Assembly: GCA_021014325.1 (NCBI GenBank)
Contig: CM037464.1
Span: 9,021,127-9,085,126, forward strand
DNA length: 64,000 nucleotides
DNA from: Plazaster borealis
Taxonomy: Eukaryota > Echinodermata > Asteroidea > Forcipulatida > Labidiasteridae
Direction: 5' to 3'
The notes under the pieces were generated by a model. It made no database searches. It saw nothing but the letters and a program-made list of their open reading frames with translations, and was not told the DNA's origin. How positions within the stretch are numbered: position 1 is the stretch's first letter; each line of letters starts with the position of its first letter. A program made the translations under genes and the position numbers. This document shows, piece after piece, positions 11,501-23,500 of the stretch.

Positions 11501-14500
11501 ATAGAAAAGGAACGGTGAGTGGCACGCCCGCTGTCGTCTCAAAAGTCTCCCGGTGGTTTGAAGATTAAATTCAATCCTACCCTAAAGCTTTCAATGAAGA
11601 TGCCATAAAACAAACTGTGAAAATCTCAGTGTTAGTACAAGCAACAACAAACAGTTCATGTGTATGTCAGGAATTGTGTGCACATTAATTTATATGGGGC
11701 TTGTTTAGGTGAAGGTTATTTTTTTTCCCCAAATGGAATTTCCTCGACTTTAACATTTCTCTGAGGATTGGTGTTGGGATGATATTATCAGTGAACTTTC
11801 AGATTGAAACTTACCAAAATGTGTTTGATAAGCAGATCCTGTAATGTTTCTTCTTATGTTTAAACTCAGGACACTGCAATGCAGTTAGCGGCTAAAGAAA
11901 ACCAGCCCTCCTCCGTGGACTTCTTACTAACGTCAGGGGCAGCTCTTATCCTTAATAACGACAAACTCGGACTGATGTCGGTAGTTTTAGGGTGTAATAA
12001 CGAAGACGTTGCCCTGGCTATTATGTCCCATGAAAGGTAAACATATTGGATATTGTGGTGGTTAAAGGAGCATCCCAGAGTTTATTTATTTATTTATTTT
12101 GAATCTTCGGACAATAATAACATCTTGACCAGGAGTAGACCAGGGAAGTACAAAATAATAAAAAAACCTGTCATGAGCAAAATGTGTCTTCCACAAGCCC
12201 TTGGTCATAAAAATCTAAATATATAAGAAAACTGAAAAGATTATTACAAAAAAGAATTACATTTTCAACGTTCAAAATATTCAATAGGGCATTCTTGAGC
12301 AGAAATATTGATTGACAGATATTGTACTTCGCGTCAAATTAACTGGGAAGCATGCAGTAAGCAGTAAAGTAGAACAAGACACATTATTTTGGCTGATATC
12401 CTTTTTTTCTGGTATAAAGTAATATTTGTTTGTGCTTAGCTGAGTTTGCTCTTGAATAGCCCTATAAATCGTGTCTGCTACAATAGTAACTGCATTTTAT
12501 GACAACGTTTCCTGCAATAGATAAGTTGACATTGAGAATCTGGACTTCCGGGCACCTCGAATTGCAGCTACAGCGTGTATTGTGGCAATTGCTTTTTAAA
12601 GGAACTTGTATTGTAACGTTTTAATAATGTTATCCATTATGGTTTGAATAAAAAAAAGAGCTAAATTTGGAAATTGTAAATTGTAGAAAATTTTGTAAAT
12701 CTTGGAGTTTCCGCGTCATATTTGACCACAAGGAACATGCAATAAAAGGTCGTGATCCTTGACGTACACGCATGCAAACTCGAGCAAGCTGATACATTTA
12801 GTATTCGTTACCAAATTAAACCGCGCGAAACTAGCACGTCGTTGTCCCGGCGACTCCATGCAACGTCACGTAAAATCCATGCGACACAAGTTCTGTTTTT
12901 CGCGCTAAGTAACAAAGCACTTTTATCCCGATGTAAGATGTTAAATAATTTCGGGTTGTTAGTGCAGTCGACACGGTTTGCGTAACACAGTCGGCGTAAA
13001 TTTGCAATTTGACACTTCGAGCCGGATGTTGGAGGTCGAGCATTATTTCGTAATTTTCTCATAAGTTTCCAGGTTTTATTTAAATTTTAATTATGACATT
13101 GTTAATTTTAAATGTAATCATTTCACCAATATGTTTTTGGGGTGAAAAACAATGATGTGACAATAATAAAAATCACACAAAATTGCCTCCAGGTTAATCT
13201 CCCATAGCTGATGGCTCAGAGGTGCCCGGAAGCTCAATGGTGACCTTATCGTCGCGAGACGTACAGGGTCTATAAGTTCTGGCTTGCAATTTAAGCAAGA
13301 TTTTTGTGATGGTAATGTACGCCATATGTGGGCGTCATTCTAACCAAACTCTGAACTGAGATCTGTGGGCTTATAGGTCGATTCATGCCAACCATTCTAA
13401 TAGTACTCAACTGGATACTTGCAGAAATGGAAACGACAATTGATAAGATACAGAAATTATTTATTTAATACAAATATATGTGTATGATTCGATTAATTTA
13501 TAGATGTTCCTCCCATTTTCTCCAAGGTGGTATTTTGTTTTGATGAATAAAGTTGTATTTATAACTTATTTAAATAACGGTCCAACTACAGCAAAGCCTT
13601 TAAACAAACACGTAGTGAAACAATTTTCAGTTTTGAAGTTAACATTTGTTGGTTCTCCTTTTATCCAATCCATTGTTCCCAGAGGAGACGAGGAATTTGC
13701 CATGTATGTAAGATCAGACCCAGACGCACTTCGCAAACTCATTGGTAAGATGCCGCTTGTTTTTAAGGTAAGTATAGCCATGGTTAGACCTACAAGGTCT
13801 GCCTTGTTTGCAGCCCATACCCATCTTTGTCCCTGGATACATTTGATAACAACAGTTTGGATTCTCAGTCATGTATAAGGGACATGTCCATTTTTTCTGA
13901 ATTCCTATCTCGATTTGGTCGCAATGAGTTGAATTGGGAAAACACTAAAATGAATGGTTTTATCATAAAAGAATGCCCGACGGGTTGGAACCATCATAGC
14001 ATATACATTTGAAAAGTTGTGTAATGTATATTAAAATAAGCGATGGTGGAAAAGTATTATGAAATTCACGGTTCTTTTTGATGTGTTATGCAAATTTTAT
14101 GATAAGAGTTGTATTTGCATTTGTAATTTCTACAATTGTAAACTTTATGCTTTCATATGTTTTTACATTGTTTTGCAGAAAATGTTAGATCGCAGTGTGA
14201 CCACATCGACCGATACGCCTACTAGCCCGGACTACTGGGTAAACAGTTTCATTTTCTTAAAATATTTGTCAGCAATAAACTGACTGGGAAAATTTAAGCT
14301 CAATTTTGTTGGTGAACAAAGAAAAATTGACTAAGAGGGTATTTAAACCTCCAACCTCCGGACTGCTCTACCAACTGAGCTACAGCCCTAATGATTTCTG
14401 TTCATCCCCAAATCGTAAACTTGATGCAATCCTTGGTTGTATACGGCAGTAACAGGTTGAATGGATTCCGACTGACACCCCAATCATAGGGACTAAATAT

Positions 14501-17500
14501 TGACACAGTGGTGATACCATCGTCTTTAGGTTGAGATAGCTCAGTGCCGGCACGTTAATCCGGAGGTCGCACGTTCAAATCCGTTCAATTAATTTTTTCA
14601 CCCCAAAACTGAAAACATTTTTTTTCAAGGAGGTAAGATTAAAACATTTGCAGTTAAAGTGAACCCCAGTGTTACATCACATGACCAGTGGTTTTTTCTT
14701 TTCGCTATAATTAATCAACTGTGAACTGATAAGTGTTTATCTCAAAATTGTGTCCTTTTCTTGCTTGAATAATTTATTAAACGATCTAAAAAAAATAAAA
14801 TCAACATTTTCATATTAAATCAAGTTCTCAAAGAGTTGTCAATAATAATGAATCCTCTATCTATGTGGATCTGCACTGATGCTATAAACCAGTCATAATT
14901 TTTTTCAACTTCATTTTCAGATTCTGTATGAGTTCAAATTTCTGCAATTGCCCCTTGAAGAGCGTATTAAGAAAAACAAAGATGGTTTCCCTACCAACCC
15001 ACTGTGTGCATTGAATGTAAGTTTCTTGTTTGTTTAGATTAGTTAGGCTGGAGTAGATTACGGTACAGCGCCCTCATTCAAAGTATAACAAAAAATAAGA
15101 AAATACAAAAACAACATTATCTACGAAAGACTCTTCTTGATTCAAGACCTAAGACATTACTCTCTATATTTTCACATTGTTACTCATTGCCACCGAAATA
15201 ACGCAGCCTTTCAGAGCAGTATTCTTTCTTCAACCAAACGTTTTCGGCGCACTAAGTTGCAAAAAGGAATCTCACCCACACTATACCGGTATGTTACTTT
15301 GATGTGTACAATGTCTACTCGGCCAGAATAAGGTTATGACTACAATATTAATCTCTTTCTTTCACGGAAGACATCACGAATCGTAACTAGTTTATTTGTT
15401 CACCTTCTACATTAATTAGCTTTTAATTTTACAAAACAAAATTTACCGTCTTGAAAATATTAAGTACAAAATTGTTTCTCTCACACTCAGATGGCGGTTG
15501 AACATGATCAAATGGATATACTGTCACACCCTGTCTGCATAGAGTATCTCAACCAGAAATGGTAAATAATGTTTACAACCCTTACAAGTTAGCAATAATA
15601 ATTCTAGTTCTATTAAAATAAAAAAAGTGCAAGACGTTGCTGTTCCTTGTGACTCGACTATCGCGCTTGCGCCATCCGCACACTGTATATACAGGGTGCT
15701 GAACTCCGGAAACAACAACACTGCACTTAAAACTATGATTGTTACTTCGTTTTCTTTTGGGTACATGATCTTAATTCTTAACACTCACATGGATAGTTGG
15801 ACACCATCAAGATTAGCTATTAGCAATAAATAAAGTAAAAAAGTTGAGTTTTGAAATATTTTGTGAACTGAGAAAACCCTATTTACATAGAAGTACCGGT
15901 AGGCCTACACGTGTACAACGGTGATTTGGGTGAATTATATTCAATTAGCATAATAACACTATTTTTGCAATTATTCTTTCATCATGTATGCTTGAAGAAC
16001 TATACTTCACTACATTATATACAAAACAAGCATTTCAAACGAAATAAGTTAGAAGGTTAAAATTCCTGTCAAGAGTGGGTTTCCTTTCGCTGTACATCAT
16101 CCAGCATGGAACGATAGCGGGCGCTGTTACGAAAACTTGACGAAACTGGACGAATTGATCGTCAGTAACACGGTTACTGATTATAATCCTATCAGTTTGT
16201 TACTGACGATCATTAAACTATAATATTGCCTCTACAAAAATGCAGTCAATATTGTAAAAAAAATTGTTTTCTTTGTTTGAGGTCTTTTAGTATTGATTTG
16301 TGTTTTTGCCTGCAAAATGAATGAATTTACGGAAGTTAACTTGAAACGATGAAAGGTAAGTGGTAGAAGCAATTTCCTCGTGATACCTCATACTCAACGA
16401 CAGTTGAATTAGTTTTAACAATATCACAAGTCCCCACAATGTTGATTTCATTTTATCTTCACTAGGAAGTCATATGGGTTCATCGTTCACTCGGTATCTA
16501 TGACCATCTTCTTCTGTTTCCTCGGATGCCTGACTTTCCTCGCCGTCACCTGCCCCGATACATCGAATAAAGATAATTATGATAATAATGATACTACGAG
16601 TAATGCTACCATGGAAGCGACTGTTGAGCCTGACCTGGCAATGAACTATGTAAGTCTCGCGCGTGATTGAAATTCCGGGACCATTGGTGATCCCAACCAT
16701 ATGGAGTTTTACGTAGGCGACATTTGGTTTCGTCAATTATTTTAGTTTAATGTAGTTTATGGCCATTATATGATAGGCCTATTGTTGGGAGTGTAATACT
16801 AAGTGATAACAAACATGAAAGTAAAATCAGTTCAATGAAATAACGAAGAAAACCCAAGATTTAAACTTACTGTTACCTACAAACATATCGTGAATTTTTA
16901 ACTATACCTGTGTCCAATTTCAAGGCTGTGCTTACAACGCCCTGTAAAGCATGTAAGTTAATGGACTGTATAAGCGCAGAATTCTGCGGTAAGCATAGCC
17001 ATGAAATTTGCCCCAGGTCATGGAACTTATGTAAAAGCGTTTTGGTCGCGCGATTATAATAATTTTATACAAACTGTAATGAGTATTTTTGTCGCTCAGA
17101 TTTGTTCATGCATATTTTAACAAACAAAGATTTGATTTCAGAAAAAGAAATATGATCTTCACTTGACGTGTTTTCTCGTTTCGATACGCGTAGTCTTACG
17201 GCAAGATATTGAGTCGTCCAATAAAACCATCTTTATTATTAAGTGTGAGGATGAGTTTTGCATCCATTGCGTTAACCTCTTCGAAGTTGAAAACCCTACT
17301 TCTAGCTTGTCATCATCTAAACAGTATTTATCTCGGAATGCTTAGGATGCAATCATCCTGAAATAATTATCTCATGATATGAACAAGTCGAATGGCACTA
17401 CCAGAGGTCCGGTCAATCACAAAATTAATGCAGAGATAAAATAGTCATACGAATAAACAAGAAATATAAAAAAAACAAGCGAGCAAGAAAAGAGATCCTC

Positions 17501-20500
17501 AATCCTGAAACTCTGTAGAAAAGCAAACAAATAGACAAGGAACAGGTTCCCAACGAGGGATTCTTAAAATTTGAAGAAAAACCAACAAAAATGTGTAGGT
17601 CTTTCCATGTAATCGCCGCGTTCAACTCTCACAAAATTGCTTTTGGGTGTTATTGCTCACAGCGCGGGTACCGTACCAGATCATTAATACTAGGCCTACG
17701 CGTCTTTAGTAAGATCGTCTGAAGTATGGTTTGGCGGTATTTACTGACCGAGAAATAAATCGGAAGCAGCAGAGTGAAAGATAATACAAAAGGACAAGGA
17801 ATGTTTTACATGGTCATGACATATACACAAACCATATCTATTCTTACAGATGATGACGATTGCTGTGTACTTTACGGCTGGCTTTTGCGTTGTAAGCGTC
17901 CTGAAAGAGTTTGCACAGTTATTCCACCAGGTATATATAACTCCCTGTTTGTAGATTTCTTTAGATTAATGATTTGTATTTGTTAACATGCTAAAGTTCC
18001 ATCGTTGTGCGATAAGCATCTTAACATTATTTAATTCTAATTCTTACCGTGGAGTGCTTATCTGCAATAAAGGCATCAACACACGATTTGTGCTGACCAA
18101 ACATACGATCGTAAACATCAAAGCTTACCTTTAACCATGCATGACACCATAAACAAAATTAAAAATACAAATAAAAACTCACACGCTTACACCATCGGAC
18201 TGTTTTCAACTGTTCGTTTATAATTAGCATGTTTATTAGTGTTCAGTGACCACAATCCTTTCAAATTCTCTGAAACGTCAGATAAGAGCCTCTGACTCAA
18301 CAAAAAAAGGCATCTGTAAGCCATCTGGTGAAGACATGATTGATAACAGCCAGGTGTGGCCTTTAGCCCCAGGCTCAGAGATAAGTTAACGACCTTTGTA
18401 GGAATTGTTAAAGGGGAGGTCATTGATGGAATTTTATTTTTTGGGTCAAAGGACCAACCCAGGGTAATTTGCTTTTTACATGCTAATTGGCTAGGTTTAT
18501 AGATGGGGTGACTTGGAATTTTTGAAGAAAATATAAATTGTTTTGAGGAGTAAACAAAATTTGTTTGAAAACGGACGGTTGACAACAATAGTTTGTTAAA
18601 AAAATGTCATATTCATCTTAATTGTAAAAAATGTTTCTGCCATATCTTCATATTTGACATACTAAGCAATTTGAAAAAAAGACATGACTCTCTCCCTTAG
18701 TTTCTCATTTCGAGTATTTTCCTTCCTTCATGGTAGATTCTGAATCAAAACCGAAATTTCTGTGATTGCTACTGATTGATTTGTTTTCCCCACCCTTCTA
18801 TTGCAAAAGCGATTGAACTACTTTGCAGACTGGACCAACTATCTGGAGTGGGGATTGTACACGTCCACTCTTTTGTTTGTTCTTCCATTTGTAATGGAAC
18901 CTGGTTACACTAGCGTGAGTGGAGTGCAACGGCAGTGTGGAGCTTTCGCCATATTCCTTGCCTGGTTTATCATGCTCCTCTATCAACAAAGGTAAAACCT
19001 ATCGTATAACATTGTTATTGATAAATTTGATCAATAACTTTTTTACTCTTTTTGAAAGGGGGAAAACAAAGAAGACATTCTCAAATAAACGGGGGAAAAA
19101 AGAAGAAGAAAAAGAAGGAAAACCCATTAACAACAAGGTTTAGTTCTATGATTGACAGCAATGGGTATTGTTTGGTTCTACGATTGATATCAAAGGGTAT
19201 CATTTAGTTCTATGATTTATATCAAAGAATATCGTACCTCATTTCCAGCGAAGTTGAGCACATAGTAAGAACCGATTTCATAAATATTAGATTTTCATTT
19301 CATTTAATTTATTAATTCTGGTTGAGAAGCCAAGGACTCCCAGAAAAGCGAACTTAATCACTGTACTCAAGAACCAAATGGAGAGAAGACAAGGAAGGAA
19401 GTTTCAGTTTTAGATGTGGGAAGAAAACCCCGGAGAATTATTCCAGGGACAACCCACGCAATCAAGTAGTGACTGAAAACCCCATCCACATAGTGCCCCC
19501 GGTGGAATTTGAACCGAGAACCCAGAGTTGGAAGGCGAGGAAAGATACCACTACGCCAACCTGACAGCCCAGATTCATACACAGTTCATGTCAAGCGGAA
19601 AATAGTTTGAACTCGCGGTCAAATAATGCCAGTTTGCTAATATTTGTTTAAAGGATTGAAGTGATCGGTATCTACGTTGTGATGTTTCAAGTCATACTCG
19701 GTACCCTGATACAAGTTCTGGCAGTGTTCTTAGTTCTCATCATTGCCTTTGCCATGGCTTTCTACATGCTTATGAAGGATGAGGTAAGAATTCCGTCACC
19801 AATATGGATTGTGACCTTAAGAGAAACCAGACTAATTAAGATCCCTTAAGAGCAATTCCTATTTAATGCTGAGAACTATGTTAACTATTTGTCTTTGAAA
19901 ACCCATTTGAATCGTTTATGAGTAAACTGGGGGCAATTTTCCGGTGCCAGGCATTCCCAACATGCCCAAAGTTGAAAGGCAGAAACACAAGGACAGAACA
20001 ATAGACCATTATTTCTAATCTCTACAAGCAATGCCACACGTAACTCTCCCTTAGAATAAAGAAAATCAATAATGATAATTTGTTGATATTATAAAAACAT
20101 GTACAGTTCCATAATTTTTTCAATTGTTAACTTCACTAAAATGAGTTTTCGATTTTATGATGATGTGATGACTAAAAAGCTTCGACCGGCTGGGAACAAA
20201 AAGACGTTCAAAGGCCTTTCAGACAATAACTAAATGCAGAATGAGATAAGTAACTAAGAGAATAGTGGGGATTGACGAACCCTCAAACATTGCTAGAGAA
20301 AGAAGACAATCTCGTTTAGTTCGACGTGAACTTGTATACATACACTTGGGACTTAATTTAACTCATAGCATAAGTGTTTTGAGACAAACTTTTAAAACAA
20401 TGTAAGAATGTTACCACAAGTGTCCTTTGCAACGCGGAGAGGAAAAGGAAACAGCGGAGCTGCAACACGAGCACTCTTCAAACTGCATCAGGAAGGTTGG

Positions 20501-23500
20501 AGGTGTGTAGTATGATGTGTGGCTGTTTAGGCCTTCGTTTTAGAAATATAACATATCTACAATAACGCTACCGAACAGCCATGATGCCATTATCTTTGTT
20601 CATTGTATGCAGGAAAACAAAGCTTTCGATACGGTACTGATCTCTATTTTCCGTGTGTTTACAATGACGATGGCAGAGATAGACTTCATCAATTCTTTTG
20701 TTACTCCAACAACGGACTCGGCAGATCATACCATGCCATTCCCTGAGACAACCTTCTTTTTTCTCGCTTTGCTCCTCATATTCCTGACAATCATTCTGAT
20801 GAATCTAATGGTAAGCATTCCATCCCCCATACTATATAGCTATCTTTCTTTCAATCATAGAAATTACCTTGAAGGCCTGGTGACTTCGGTGTGGAACTCG
20901 AAAAAAAATTTCAGCCACAAAATCTTTCTTTTCCCTCTTAAAAGAAACATTTGTTACATCTTAACGTCAGGCCATTAACTGTTTTTTGCATTTATACCAT
21001 AGGTTCTTTTGGTTGGTAACCAGTTTGCAACAGCTAATTCTATTTTCTCATGTAGTTATTGTCTCAAAGTGAAAAAGATTACTGAAAGGCACATGAGGAA
21101 TTAAAAACTCTGAAAAACAGCCCTCTTAATGACTGCCTTTCTGATGTTAAGGTCAAGGGGATATGCAATGGTCGACAAACGTAACAAACGCTTTTAATCT
21201 GAACATTTACTTTTGATAAAGCACGATACTCCAGTCGCCCTGATAATTATTTTTGTCACCACACTTTTCAGGGGGAGGGAAATATCACTCAACACTCACG
21301 TCCTATATCGAATTTTCAAATCAAATTAAACACAATATGAAAGTGTTGACAAAACACCAACCGTTTTTCCAAAAACTTAGATTGGTGGTATAAGATGTTT
21401 TTATTGATAACCAAAGGGACGAAAGGAATACAATCTTTAAAACCCAATGATTTATTATACATTCACCAAATTCCTTAACAATTTGCCATCCGTCAGATTG
21501 GTCTAGCAGTTGGTGATATCGCAAGTGTCCAGCAAGATGCCAAATTGAAGAGTCTGGCCATGCAGGTGCAGCTCTACACGGAAATGGAAGGCAAGATTCC
21601 TATCAGAATTCGGGAGTACCTCAACAAAGACTACGTGGTTAGTTTCGTTAACCTGAGATGCAAACATAAACGATACAAAGTAAGTAATAAGGTTGAATTT
21701 CCTACTTGCACAATTGAAACTGAAATAGGGGTGGATTGAACCAATATCCTTGAACCAATAGTTAAATAATACCAAAGTCATATTCCATTCATGACATAGA
21801 AATTTCATATAAAATGAGCTAAAAAATTAGCAACCAATACAAAAGTAACCTTTCAATCACTCAGCTGAACACTTCAAATGATATGACCATTGGCCATCTT
21901 CTTTAGCAGGTGATATCAATTTGCGTATTCCCGGAGCAGTTTCAAGCATCCAATGTTTTAACATTTGAAACGGTGAATAGACGATCGCGTCTCGTGACGT
22001 TAACGTAGTAGGAGGCACCAACTTTGGCTTCAAAATTAATATTCCCCAAAGCTGGTCGAAGCTTATACTGAATTTTTCATTGAGATCAATAAATGCGCTC
22101 TGTTGTGAATCAACGTTGTGATTTTTTCCCAGGCAAGAAAACTTTGGAAGGAGGTTCGGGACGGCAAGTGTGATAAGACAAATAAGTCGACTAATGACAT
22201 GATGTCGTGTGTACAGGGACTACCAAAGAAGAAAGATCAAAATAAGAACACAGAAATGACATCACTCAAGAAGAAGTAAGCCAAATCGAACATCATTGGG
22301 AGATTTGGGGGATGTTAGGTGACAGCAGAATTACCGGGTATAAATATCGGTTACTCTGAAAACTATTGGAGACCAGTGGTAAAATAATGTATGCCCTACT
22401 GTTAATTTGGGAATCAAACCAGCATCGCCAACTACTTGGTCTGATGACTACAAAGTCTCCAACAAAACTAGAACATGAGCATCACACAAACATCTCACAA
22501 TTGACTCTAAGCTTGAAAATGCTATGTGTAATTTGACCCAATTTTACAACTGAAAAAAAGAAGCAATTTATAAGGACATATAGCTGAAGCTTTTGCAATA
22601 TTTATGTTTATGGTCGGTGTGATCTGGACAATGGATTGACGTCACACTTTTAGTATCGGGAATTGCAAAAGGTTCTGTTGTTGATCGTATACATATGTTG
22701 GTATAATAAAAAAAAACTAATCTTTAATCCTGACAGCCAAGATAACACCATTCTTAAAAATTCTGTATTTATACACATTTCAAGGATGACGTCAATGTCA
22801 AGTCAAATGGAAAAGCAGTTTGAAATCTTGCGCCTCATTATGCAGAAGATGGAAATCAACACAGAAGCTGACCAAGATGAGGGTATATCGCCCTCAGCGG
22901 ATGGTGGTGAAGCAAACCCCAGGTTAGCCCTATAATTGGGGTCGAAAATGTTATTTTTTTATGGACTGTTTGTGAACGCATCGTTGGTAAACTAGTGCCG
23001 GTATTGATTTTAATGTCAAAACAAACTTATGGATACCACTGTCTAAGTTTGGACTATGAGTGTAATCCGTCAATATCACGAAAATGTTTTTAATAATGTC
23101 TGGCAAGTAAATTTGGGCGATTAAAAGTAAAGTGCGCCACCAATAGATTGGTCAGACAAGCCTTATTCGAGGGTTCGATCGAACACTTTTATGATGTCAT
23201 ACACAAGTGATTCGCAACAAGAGCTAGACGGAGACCTTCTCCTGCAGTTGTGTGGGAAACGGGGAAGTCAATGGTCAATGTTCCCCTTATTGAATTCTCA
23301 CCCAAAATGTTTTTAAAATTATATTGTTTTACCACGTACATTATTATTTCTTTTCATAATTATGTGCAAAAATCTGCTTTAAAATTGAGTGAATACGACT
23401 ACCCACCCTTTTCAAAGTACACTTTTCCAAACTGTTTAAAGTTATTTTACGGTGTTAACGTTGCTGCACGTCGTCATGTATTTACATGCATGTCACGTCT

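Noticed and set aside
13504..13682. Extension of the pre-S1 exon upstream of 13683
   Set aside because: The frame is open, but the residues do not match the family, and the phase from the previous exon fits only the acceptor at 13682.
14340..14400. Possible functional tRNA gene on the minus strand
   Set aside because: The A box is excellent but the B box and acceptor stem are degraded, and an opposed copy lies nearby; a SINE fits better.
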